Shown: piece by piece, positions 8,018 to 16,326 of the stretch
How positions within the stretch are numbered: the first letter of the stretch is position 1
Layout: each line of letters begins with the position of its first letter
Assembly (NCBI GenBank): GCA_003056425.1
Contig: PYVY01000005.1
Coordinates: 62,001 to 126,000, forward strand
Direction: 5' to 3'
Length of the DNA: 64,000 bases
From: Alteromonas indica
Lineage (GTDB): Bacteria > Pseudomonadota > Gammaproteobacteria > Enterobacterales > Alteromonadaceae
Program-made: the position numbers and the translations under genes
Notes under the pieces: model-generated
What the model saw: only the letters and a program-made list of their open reading frames with translations
Told to the model about the DNA's origin: nothing
The model's database searches: none

Positions 8018-9982
8018 TTACCGCAGAGAATGCAGGAAGTGTAAATGCTTTTGATAATGCTCTACGATGTCATTGATCACTGCTTCTTCCGGCCAACCCA
8101 TAATATCGTAATCCTGCCCACCTTCGCGTAGGTGGACCTCGGCGCGATAATACAATTCATCTGCCTCGTCATCATCTTCCAATACATGGTTGGGGCGATC
8201 ATAAGAATAGCGACGAACCTCGTAATGGAAATCAAACGCATCTTCAAACTCAATGGTAAAAACCACCCGGCCTGACTTCACTTCGTCAATTCTAGCCTCC
8301 ACATCGTGTTGTTTAAGCTGTTTTACCACGCGCTCCATTGCTGTTTTAACCACAGAGTTGATGAAGTTGTTCACATTCTTTTTATTGGGATAATCCAGAA
8401 TACTGGCCAGGCGATGCTCCCAGGTGGCTCCCGAATTTTGCCCAATAACCACCGGGCTAACGTTTAACTGTAAGCTTTCGCGCTTAACGATATCCACCCG
8501 CAACGCTTTAAGCAGCCCGTAGGTGGCAATCAACAACACCACCGCAAATGGCAGGGCACTGACAATTGTCATAGTTTGCAGAGCGCCCAGGCCACCGGCT
8601 ATCAACAACACTGCCGCTACTACGCCCTCCGCCGCGGCCCAGAAGATACGCTGCCACAAGGGGGTATTATCATTACCGTTTGAACACAGCATATCTACAA
8701 CCATCGAGCCGGAGTCAGACGAGGTGACAAAGAACACAATAACCATAATCGTAGCAATAAACGACAGTACGCCAGCAAACGGGAAGTTTTCTAAAAAGGC
8801 AAACAGCGATATAGCCACATCTTCGGAGACCGTCTGCGCAAGCACGGTCTGGCCTTGGTTCATAATAAGATCGATAGCAGAATTACCAAACACGGTCATC
8901 CACATCAGGGTAAAACCGCTGGGAATAAATAGCACGCCCATAGCGAATTCGCGAATGGTTCGGCCCCGTGATACACGGGCTATAAACAACCCTACAAACG
9001 GTGCCCACGACATCCACCAACCCCAGTACAGAATTGTCCAGCCGCCTAACCAGTCGGTCTTTTCATAAGCAAACAGGTTGAAGGTATTTCTAACCAGGTC
9101 AGATACATACGCGCCAGTGTTTTGAACAAACGCCTGAAGCAGGTACACCGTTGGGCCCAGGACTAAAATAACAATCAGCAGTAAAACCGCCAGGCCCATA
9201 TTCAGCTCTGACAAACGGCGGATTCCTTTGTCCAGCCCGGTAGTAACAGAGACAATTGCCAGTAAGGTAACAAACACAATCAAGATTACCTGGGTCATGA
9301 TACCGACCGGCACATCAAACAGATAATTCAATCCTGAATTAACCTGCATAACCCCATAGCCTAGCGAGGTTGCTACCCCGAAGACCGTACCAATCACCGC
9401 AAAGATATCCACCGCATGGCCTATAGGACCATAAATTTTTTCACCAATTAACGGGTAGAGGGCAGAGCGTAAGGTGAGGGGAAGCCCGTGCCGATAGCTA
9501 AAGAAGGCTAAAATGAGCGCCACAATGGCGTATATCGCCCAGGCATGCAAACCCCAGTGGAAGAAGGTTAACTTCATAGCTTCGCGGGCCGCACCGATCG
9601 TTTCACCTTCACCCACCGGCGGGCTCATGAAGTGCATCACAGGTTCAGCCACCCCGAAAAACATTAAGCCAATCCCCATACCGGCTGAAAACAACATGGC
9701 AAACCAGGTAATGTAACTATAATCCGGCGTAGAGTGATCTGGTCCCAGTTTTATTTCACCTAAGCGCGACAGGCCCAGGTAAACCACTGTAATAAGAATA
9801 ATGGCCACGGTTAGTACGTAGAACCAGCTGCCGTTGGTTACAATGACTTCCTGAAGGACATTAAATGCGCTCTCAGCTTGCTTCGGCAGTATCGATGTAA
9901 AAAGAACCAGTACTGCAATAATGGCAGTGGCGGTGTAAAACACCGGCGGGTTGAGTTTTCCTTGCGGTTTTTCTTCCTGCAT
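8018..9982 (-). CDS. betT: BCCT-family choline/betaine transporter (BetT-like)
   Basis: Inner-membrane carrier of 654 residues with 12 predicted helices, importing choline or another trimethylammonium osmolyte. Family landmarks are the glycine-rich [15 protein letters not shown] loop, the aromatic [26 protein letters not shown]-type core (written here as [12 protein letters not shown] and [11 protein letters not shown]) and [11 protein letters not shown]. About 130 cytoplasmic residues follow, ending in [14 protein letters not shown], which resembles the osmosensory C-terminal domain of E. coli BetT and distinguishes it from short BCCT carriers. No betAB or betI lies nearby, so choline oxidation, if present, is encoded elsewhere. 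Choline versus glycine betaine cannot be settled by eye. The 258 bases between this start and the LacI gene end hold no gene I can support. Confidence 0.85.
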   Translation of the reverse strand: [654 protein letters not shown]

Positions 9983-10240
9983 ACGGACCCCGTATATATT
10001 AAGTTAAGATGCCTGAAATCTGAGTAGGTTGTTGTTATTGATTTAACGACGGTAAAAGGCAGCAATGAGCCTTTGTTTCATCTGCGTATTGTAGCGGGCG
10101 TAACCACCCGCAAAGTAGTAAACCCAGTTACCTACGCATTAAGTACCAAAAGGGAGCGTTTTAACACGAACATTTTAAGGGAAGTGCCTGGCCATACAAT
10201 AAAACTGCGCGCTCACTTGAGGTCCGGCGCAGTCATAATG

Positions 10241-11239
10241 TCAGATTGCCCGCGTGGTGCCACGTACGATAAGTTCAGGTGTCAGAATGTGGGTCAGCGA
10301 CTGGCGCGCATCCCCGTAAGCCTGATTTAAAATCCAGCGCGCGGCCATTTCCCCAATTTCCCGTACCGGATAATCTATTGTGGTAAGTTTGGGCGTCAGG
10401 TAACTGGCATAATCAATATTATCATAACCAATAACTGAAACATCCTCGGGTACCCGCAAACCGCGTCGGCGTAGGGCATTAATTGCCCCTGTCGCCATTT
10501 CATCGTTACCGCAGGCTATAGCGGTAAACTGCTGCTGGCGGTCTAACAGGCGATCGATACAGGCCTCTCCGGAGTGGGCCTGAAAATCGCCTTCTTCGAT
10601 TAACTGGTCATCGGCTTCAATGCCCGCATCGTGTAGTGCCTGTTTATGGCCTTGCAAACGGTGCACACCATCAGCTTTAAACAGGGCGCCTGCAGCGTAG
10701 GCAATATGGGTATGGCCTAAATCCAGGAGATGCCGGGTAGCCATATAACCACCGCGAACATTGTCCAAGCTGGTGCATTGCTCACTGATTTCTTCAATGT
10801 AGCGGTTCACTACGACAAGGGGCACATTCTGGCTGGCGAGTTTGATTAAGTATTCGTTACTGATTGCCTCAACATGCAAAATTAGCGCGTCGCAACGGCG
10901 GCTTAAAAGCGCGTCTATCTCCTGACGCTCCATCGCATCATCACTGTGTCCGGCTACTACAAACATATGCTTGTTGGCTTTACGCAGTACTTGTTCAGAG
11001 CCGCTCATCATGGCACCAAAAAATGAACCGTGCAGTTCCGGCACTACCAGCCCGATGGTGTTGGTTTTATTGGAGGCCAGCGAAGCGGCGATAGTATTGT
11101 GCCGATAACCCAGCTCTGCCATGGCGTTCAACACCAGTTTGCGGGTTTTTTCTTTCACGGTGTCAGTGTTGTTAATGACCCGGGACACGGTTGCTGACGA
11201 TACGCCAGCACGTTCACTTACCTGTTTTATTGTTACCAT
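10241..11239 (-). CDS. LacI/GalR-family regulator of the beta-glucan locus
   Basis: A 332-residue repressor. The N-terminal helix-turn-helix VTIKQVSERAGVSSATVSRVIN is canonical, with the hinge RHNTIAASLASNKTNTIGL leading into the periplasmic-binding-protein-like sugar domain (VPELHGSFFGAM, IACGNDEMATGAINALRRRG, VIGYDNIDYASYLTPKLTTI). It lies downstream of the halogenase gene on the same strand. Four LacI-type operators lie in the divergent gap of this locus at 19340-19829, so it is the obvious candidate to bind them. Its own upstream region has only a poor operator match near 11380. Effector sugar unknown; a glucose or beta-glucoside derivative is plausible from the neighbours. Confidence 0.88.
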   Translation of the reverse strand: MVTIKQVSERAGVSSATVSRVINNTDTVKEKTRKLVLNAMAELGYRHNTIAASLASNKTNTIGLVVPELHGSFFGAMMSGSEQVLRKANKHMFVVAGHSDDAMERQEIDALLSRRCDALILHVEAISNEYLIKLASQNVPLVVVNRYIEEISEQCTSLDNVRGGYMATRHLLDLGHTHIAYAAGALFKADGVHRLQGHKQALHDAGIEADDQLIEEGDFQAHSGEACIDRLLDRQQQFTAIACGNDEMATGAINALRRRGLRVPEDVSVIGYDNIDYASYLTPKLTTIDYPVREIGEMAARWILNQAYGDARQSLTHILTPELIVRGTTRAI

Positions 11240-11408
11240 TGTTTATGCGCTGTGGGTAGTGATTACGCCACAGATACTTCCTTATAGACCGGTTTGCTTA
11301 TGATCTTGGCGCCACTCGGGGCGCAATAAAAGGCCGCCGGGGGCTATAAACCTGTACTGTAATAGAATTATTCAGTAATGAATAGCGCTTAAAAATATGC
11401 TGATACGG

Positions 11409-12887
11409 CTAGCCACAATATTGTTTTAGATATTGCTGGTGTGCCGGCAACTTATCAACTGTGCGTTTAATGTGTTGTTTGGTCTGGGTTAACAAGGTTT
11501 CCAGCTCGGCTTTGCTCATAGTGTCTACCAGCGGGTGGTAGCGTTGCGGCATCAAGCCCTGGCCTATCATTACCTGCTGCCAGGAATCATCAAACAGCTC
11601 ATTACCTTCGCGAAAAACCCGGCCGGTGCGACGAAACAGATCAATGCGGTGACGCAGGCTTTCCGGTACATCCATCTGTGCGCAGTGACGCCAAAACGCG
11701 GTATCGTTACGCTCAGTAACATGATAATGCAGAATAATAAAATCCCGGATGTGCTCAATATCAAAGTCTGCCTGGCGGTTAAATTCTGCAATATCCTGCT
11801 CAATCACCTCGCCATTGGTGGGAAACATTCGCAAAAAGCGCACAATGCCTTGTTGAATAAGATGAATACTGGTGGACTCCAGGGGTTCTAAAAAGCCACT
11901 GGCCAGGCCTAACGCCAGGCAGTTGCGGTTCCACTGTTTGCGGCGTCGGCCGGTGCGAAAATGGATGATTTTTGGTTCGTTTAGTGGCGCGCCTTCAATG
12001 TTGCTCAATAGCTTTTCTTTAATCTGGCTGTCACTGGCATAATGGCTGCAAAAGACCATTCCATTGCCCACCCTGTGCTGTAACGGTATACGCCATTGCC
12101 AACCAGCTTCATGAGCTATACAACGGGTATACGGCAAGGGGGCGCCGCTCGCCTCAGTTTGTACGGCCACAGCGCTGTCGCAAGGCAGCCAGTGCGACCA
12201 ATCTTCATAGCCGGTGTGCATTGCCTGTTCAATTAACAAGCCCTGAAACCCTGTACAGTCAATAAAAAAATCGCCCGCCACCGTTTGCCCATTATCCAGG
12301 GTCAGACTACTGATATGGCCATCATGGTCACGTAAGTTCACCTGCTGTATTTTGGCATCTATCCGGGTCAGGCCTTCTCGTTCGGCCAACTCACGTAAAA
12401 ACTGCGCGTAGCGAGCTGCATCTATATGATAGGCATAGTTCAGCCCATTATTAGGTAAATGGGCAAAGCGGCCTGCTGCGGCTGCCTGACGTTCCAAGCA
12501 GTAGTCCCCAAAATCAGTGCTTAACCCCTCTGCCAGCCCGCGTAGCCAGAAATGCTGAAAACCGGCTGCCCAGCAGTCTTTGCCGGTAACCCCAAACGCA
12601 TGCAAATAGCTATGGTCGGTATTTTTCCAGTGTTCGAAATTGATGCCCAGTTTGAAGGTAGCATGCGTGGCAGCCATAAACTCCTGCTCGCTCACTTTCA
12701 GCAGTTTATGAAAGAACACCAGGGTGGGGATAGTGGCTTCACCCACTCCCACCGTGCCAATCTGGGAACTTTCCACCAAGGTTACCTTGACCTGTTTTCC
12801 AAGCACCCGGGTGAGCGCTGCAGCAGCCATCCAGCCAGCAGTGCCGCCACCGGCGATAACAATATGAGGAATATGAGATTGTTGCAT
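11409..12887 (-). CDS. Flavin-dependent tryptophan-halogenase-family protein (second copy)
   Basis: 492 residues. The N-terminal FAD site is IAGGGTAGWM, followed by GVGEATIPTL. Lys79 in ATFKLG aligns with the catalytic lysine K79 of the tryptophan halogenases RebH and PrnA, and GWQWRIPL keeps the WxWxIP halogenase signature. The active-site elements are therefore present, yet the gene is the last of a sugar-uptake run (TBDR, halogenase, SapC, cupin, halogenase), not a natural-product cluster. AGAAGG precedes the ATG at 12887, which is 15 bases after the cupin gene. Members in such operons have no settled substrate; halogenation of tryptophan is not implied. Flavin would have to be supplied by a reductase from elsewhere. 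Confidence 0.88.
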   Translation of the reverse strand: MQQSHIPHIVIAGGGTAGWMAAAALTRVLGKQVKVTLVESSQIGTVGVGEATIPTLVFFHKLLKVSEQEFMAATHATFKLGINFEHWKNTDHSYLHAFGVTGKDCWAAGFQHFWLRGLAEGLSTDFGDYCLERQAAAAGRFAHLPNNGLNYAYHIDAARYAQFLRELAEREGLTRIDAKIQQVNLRDHDGHISSLTLDNGQTVAGDFFIDCTGFQGLLIEQAMHTGYEDWSHWLPCDSAVAVQTEASGAPLPYTRCIAHEAGWQWRIPLQHRVGNGMVFCSHYASDSQIKEKLLSNIEGAPLNEPKIIHFRTGRRRKQWNRNCLALGLASGFLEPLESTSIHLIQQGIVRFLRMFPTNGEVIEQDIAEFNRQADFDIEHIRDFIILHYHVTERNDTAFWRHCAQMDVPESLRHRIDLFRRTGRVFREGNELFDDSWQQVMIGQGLMPQRYHPLVDTMSKAELETLLTQTKQHIKRTVDKLPAHQQYLKQYCG

Positions 12888-12902
12888 AGGAGCCTTCTGC
12901 CT

Positions 12903-13907
12903 TTACTGCTTTAAATGGTTTACCAACCACGCCTTAAATTGGCGTAGGGTGGCTTCATCCAGTTCGCCTAGCGGGCCTCTGGCGTGAGGAGCGATATGAT
13001 CGTATTGTCCAGGCTTGAGTTCAAAAACATAATGATTAAACATGGCCTGCCAGGCCCGCCGCTCATTCGCTGGCAGTTGAGCCAGCGTTAACAGCGCATG
13101 GTACAGGGTATTCTCGCTACGGCCCAGATAGGCTGGCACATCACGCCACCAAAAATTAACCAGCATATTGAGCGGTTCAGTGCCCTCAATATGATGCCAC
13201 CACATGGATGGAATATATAACGCATCGCCGGGGTTAAGCTCTACTGTAAGCGCATTATCCAGCGCAGTACGAAAGCGGGGAAAACGGGTGAAATCTGGTT
13301 TGGCAAAATCGACCATGCTAATCGCCTGGCCTGCCGGAGTCAGGTGCAATGGCCCCACATAAAGATTGGCTACCTGATCGGGCGCGAACAGCGTGACCCG
13401 ACGGCGCCCCGCGGTTACACAGATAATATTATCCGGCACATCATAATGGGCTGCAATTCGGCTTTTATTGCCAATCCACAAGGTAGCCAGTGCATTCGCT
13501 TCGTCTAACGGCAGGTTATTGTGCTCTAAGAAACCTGGCAGGCAACTGGCAATACTGGTTGAGCCGACATACAGCGAGTCGGCTTGGCATTGATGTTCCC
13601 GTTCCAGGAGCATATCCAACGCATGACTAAATTGCTGACGCTGCCGCGAAAAGTTAAATCCGGTCATCTCAGCGTTGTAGAACAGGCGGCCCTGCTCGGC
13701 ATATGGCACATGCATACAATCAACCTGCATTTGCCGGTCGAACTGTTTTAGATAAGTGACCAGGGCAGCGTTGCCAGCATTTGCCGCTTGTACTACAGGC
13801 CAGTGATTGACCAGCCCGGCTAACACTAGGGGGCTGTTCCACCCGCGCAGACTGTCTAGCAGGCAGGCAGGGTCATCTACAGTGGCAGGGGTGACGTGCT
13901 GAGCCAT
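12903..13907 (-). CDS. Cupin-like (JmjC-type, cupin_8) protein
   Basis: 334 residues with a double-stranded beta-helix of the JmjC/FIH type. The metal-binding HxD lies in AAHYDVPDNI and the distal histidine in SMWWHHIEGTEP. The NPGDALYIPSMWWH block is the classic cupin strand, and LFAPDQVANLYVGPL resembles the 2-oxoglutarate-dependent hydroxylases. The gene starts one base after the sapC stop and ends 15 bases before the next halogenase, so it belongs to one transcript. Hydroxylase activity on a protein or small molecule is inferred from the fold only. Confidence 0.82.
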   Translation of the reverse strand: MAQHVTPATVDDPACLLDSLRGWNSPLVLAGLVNHWPVVQAANAGNAALVTYLKQFDRQMQVDCMHVPYAEQGRLFYNAEMTGFNFSRQRQQFSHALDMLLEREHQCQADSLYVGSTSIASCLPGFLEHNNLPLDEANALATLWIGNKSRIAAHYDVPDNIICVTAGRRRVTLFAPDQVANLYVGPLHLTPAGQAISMVDFAKPDFTRFPRFRTALDNALTVELNPGDALYIPSMWWHHIEGTEPLNMLVNFWWRDVPAYLGRSENTLYHALLTLAQLPANERRAWQAMFNHYVFELKPGQYDHIAPHARGPLGELDEATLRQFKAWLVNHLKQ

Positions 13908-13908
13908 A

Positions 13909-14619
13909 TCAATGCCCGGGGGCGGCCTGACGGCGTTGCACGAGTGTATTTATTTGTGACTGCGAGGCTAACACCATATACAAGGTTTCAAGATGGCCCT
14001 GCTGCTGTAAATCTTTTAGCTGCTGGGCACTTAGCGCCTGTAAAGCCGGCTCATTAACGGTATAAAATCCGGATAGACGGTGCGTGCCGCTAGACGGCAA
14101 TTCAATATCGAGCACAAATGATTCAATCAGATTGAGCTGTTCATACGCGCTAATCAGGGCAGCATGCTGGGGCAGGCTTTCGTGTAACGTGCTTAACAGG
14201 TTGGCAATATGGTCGATGTAGTCGGTATTGCCGCCGTGGGGCAGAAATATTGGCTCGCCCGACTGCTCGCTAACACTGGGGTGGTCCAGGTCAATATGGA
14301 TTGACAGTTGCTCACTATCAGGTTGGCTACGGCCAATAACAAACGGCCCTTTTGCTGCTACCAGTGGGGTATAGTTGGCCTGCCATGTGCCTTGGCTGAC
14401 AAACACGTTTTCGCCTTCCTGCAAACCGGTTAGTGCCACTAGCTGAAAAGCCCCCTGGGCGTCTTTGGCAAACAGCAACGGGTATTGCGCCTGTGCTAAG
14501 CGTGCCTCTGCCGGGTAGAGCGGCACGCACATGGCACGCTGATAGTCGTAAGTTGCTGCAGAAGCTTCTACATGCAGGTGTTGATGGTCAAGATTATTTA
14601 GTAGCACATGCTTCGCCAT
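13909..14619 (-). CDS. SapC-family protein
   Basis: A 236-residue protein resembling the SapC family (named after a Campylobacter S-layer locus protein). Features seen are the N-terminal MAKHVLLNNLDHQHLHVE, then VPLYPAEARLAQAQYPLLF, and a central FVIGRSQPDSEQLSIHIDLDHPSVS block. The open frame runs 16 codons further upstream, but AAGGAG ending 5 bases before the ATG at 14619 fixes the start there. There is no signal peptide. It is tightly packed between the halogenase and cupin genes. The family recurs beside TBDRs and halogenase-like genes in carbohydrate loci; its biochemical role is unknown. Confidence 0.82.
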   Translation of the reverse strand: MAKHVLLNNLDHQHLHVEASAATYDYQRAMCVPLYPAEARLAQAQYPLLFAKDAQGAFQLVALTGLQEGENVFVSQGTWQANYTPLVAAKGPFVIGRSQPDSEQLSIHIDLDHPSVSEQSGEPIFLPHGGNTDYIDHIANLLSTLHESLPQHAALISAYEQLNLIESFVLDIELPSSGTHRLSGFYTVNEPALQALSAQQLKDLQQQGHLETLYMVLASQSQINTLVQRRQAAPGH

Positions 14620-14644
14620 GTTTACTCCTTCATGCTGAACGTTG

Positions 14645-16180
14645 TCAGCCTTGTCTAATTTGTTCAATCAGAATGCGGTTATCCGGCAGGGCGGCCAGTA
14701 GCTGCCTGCTGCGCTGATAATTTTGCCGGACAAACTGTTCTGCTTTGGTCCCAATCTGGTGTGGGGCAGCTCCCACTGGCGCATAGCCCATACCGCTTAG
14801 TATGTATAAATAACTGGCAAGTGGGAATAGCTCATCCTGAAACTGAAAATCATGGATATTTGGCGACCGGTGATGCCACATCGCTAACCAGTCGTTTAGT
14901 TGCACCGAGGCCCCGGAAGGGTTTTTCATACTTCGCCAGTATGGGCTATCGTCCCGTGTGCTAAGCACATAGTGCAATTTTAAAAAATCGATGATACGAG
15001 ACCATTTGTTTTGCATCGCCGTGTTAAATTGCCGCGCGGCTGGCGCGCAGTGCTCTCGGGTATACGGTAGCTGCGCCGCTACATGGTTAGCGGCTAGCTC
15101 TGTCATCACCAGGGCGGAGGCTTCCAAAGGTTCTAAAAATCCCGCTGCCGCGCCAATAGCGACACAGTTTTTAACCCACGGGGTCTCGCGGTAGCCGGGG
15201 GTAAACGATAATTTACGTACTTGATGTTCGGAAACCGGCTCTATTGCGGTATCACGATTCAGGTAGTCCAGTAACGTTTTGCGTGCATAGTCCTCATCAC
15301 AAAACGCGCTGCTGTAAACACATCCCACCCCTTTGCGATGGGGTAGGGCGATATCCCAAATCCAGCCATTCGGGTGGGCCGTAGAGTGGGTGGTGCAGGC
15401 AATAGGGGGAGTATCTTGCCGATAGGCTGCCTGCACAGCCAAGGCACTGTTATTGTGTAAAATAGCGCTCTGGTCTTGTAATTTCACACCAAAGTGCTGG
15501 CCAATCAGCGACGCGGCAAAACCGGAACAGTCCACAAAAAAATCACCGGTAACCTGCACCTGGCCGTCGCCTAACGCGGTAAGATAGTCGTGATCATCTG
15601 CCTCAACTTTAGATACATGCAACTCTACGTGTTTAACCCCAAGGTGATGCATACAGTGGCGTTTTAGTAGAGCGGCAAATTTGTTGGCATCAAGATGATA
15701 ACCATAATTGGCTACCGCAGCATAGGGGGGAGTTTGTGCCTGTTTTGGGGCTTTGTTGGCCTTACACAGCTGTGGCGTTGCACTAAACAACTGGGCATAA
15801 GGTACATGCTGCTGGCCATTAGCCCACCATCCCAGGGTATCGGTTTCAAACATGCCCGCCGGTAAATCAAAGGGGTGAAAATACACATCATCTGATTGGC
15901 CGTTATACCATTGACGAAAACAGGTGCCCTGTTTAAACGAAGCATCGCATTCACGTAACAACGTGGCTTCATCAATGCCCATTTTACGCAGCGTATCGCG
16001 CATCGTCGGCCAGGTACCTTCCCCCACTCCTAAAATACCAACGTCGGGCGATTCAACAACCGTAATGTGTAACGGTCGTCTGGCGGTGCTGGCCGCAGCC
16101 ATAATCCCGGCCGTTAACCATCCTGCCGCGCCGCCGCCCATAATAACAACCGAATGTAGTGGTGTATTTGTTTGCTGCAA
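14645..16180 (-). CDS. Flavin-dependent tryptophan-halogenase-family protein (first copy)
   Basis: 511 residues with the FAD motif VIMGGGAAGWL and GVGEGTWPTMRDTL. Lys83 in ASFKQG occupies the position of the catalytic lysine. The WxWxIP signature appears as GWIWDIAL, with Ala replacing Pro, a change that may affect substrate channelling. Translation starts at TTG (16180), 7 bases after AGAGG, the only plausible start. It is the first gene after the TBDR and is separated from it by two stable hairpins. Similarity to the second copy is moderate, so this looks like an old pair with divided roles, not a recent duplication. Substrate unknown. Confidence 0.87.
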   Translation of the reverse strand: MQQTNTPLHSVVIMGGGAAGWLTAGIMAAASTARRPLHITVVESPDVGILGVGEGTWPTMRDTLRKMGIDEATLLRECDASFKQGTCFRQWYNGQSDDVYFHPFDLPAGMFETDTLGWWANGQQHVPYAQLFSATPQLCKANKAPKQAQTPPYAAVANYGYHLDANKFAALLKRHCMHHLGVKHVELHVSKVEADDHDYLTALGDGQVQVTGDFFVDCSGFAASLIGQHFGVKLQDQSAILHNNSALAVQAAYRQDTPPIACTTHSTAHPNGWIWDIALPHRKGVGCVYSSAFCDEDYARKTLLDYLNRDTAIEPVSEHQVRKLSFTPGYRETPWVKNCVAIGAAAGFLEPLEASALVMTELAANHVAAQLPYTREHCAPAARQFNTAMQNKWSRIIDFLKLHYVLSTRDDSPYWRSMKNPSGASVQLNDWLAMWHHRSPNIHDFQFQDELFPLASYLYILSGMGYAPVGAAPHQIGTKAEQFVRQNYQRSRQLLAALPDNRILIEQIRQG

Positions 16181-16226
16181 CGGAAGGCCTCTGAGTGATC
16201 TTATGGAGCGTCTTACTGGGTGCTGA

Positions 16227-16276
16227 TCAAACTATTCTGCATACACCCGCCCAAGGGTGTATGCAGAATAGTTTGA
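16227..16276. repeat. 22-bp perfect hairpin between the TBDR and halogenase genes
   Basis: Bases 16227-16248 are perfectly complementary to 16255-16276 with a 6-base loop GCCCAA. No T-tract follows on the minus strand. It lies in the transcribed spacer, so it probably acts as an RNA structure (3'-end stabiliser, processing site or partial terminator). Confidence 0.75.
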
Positions 16277-16277
16277 A

Positions 16278-16305
16278 TGGCGCTAAAGCAGTTGCTTCAG
16301 CGCCA
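16278..16305 (-). terminator. Hairpin directly after the TBDR stop codon
   Basis: TGGCGCT...AGCGCCA with an inner AAGCA/TGCTT extension, a single A-C mismatch and a 2-base loop, 21 bases after the TBDR stop on the minus strand. The following ATTC lacks a real T-run, so it is at best a weak or Rho-assisted terminator, in tandem with the 22-bp hairpin. Confidence 0.45.
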
Positions 16306-16326
16306 TCTTAACATGGTTATACAGGG

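Noticed and set aside
8523..9068. A 181-codon plus-strand frame inside betT
   Set aside because: It lies antisense to a well-supported transporter gene, its composition is the mirror of membrane-helix codons, and it shows no domain; shadow frame.
11317..11337. A GC-rich partial hairpin between the second halogenase gene and the LacI gene
   Set aside because: Pairing is interrupted and the tail is not T-rich; termination there could not be supported.
11380..11393. A possible LacI operator (AGCGCTTA core) upstream of the LacI gene
   Set aside because: It matches TGTAAGCGCTTACA at only 9 of 14 positions and has no symmetric flank; not enough for autoregulation to be claimed.
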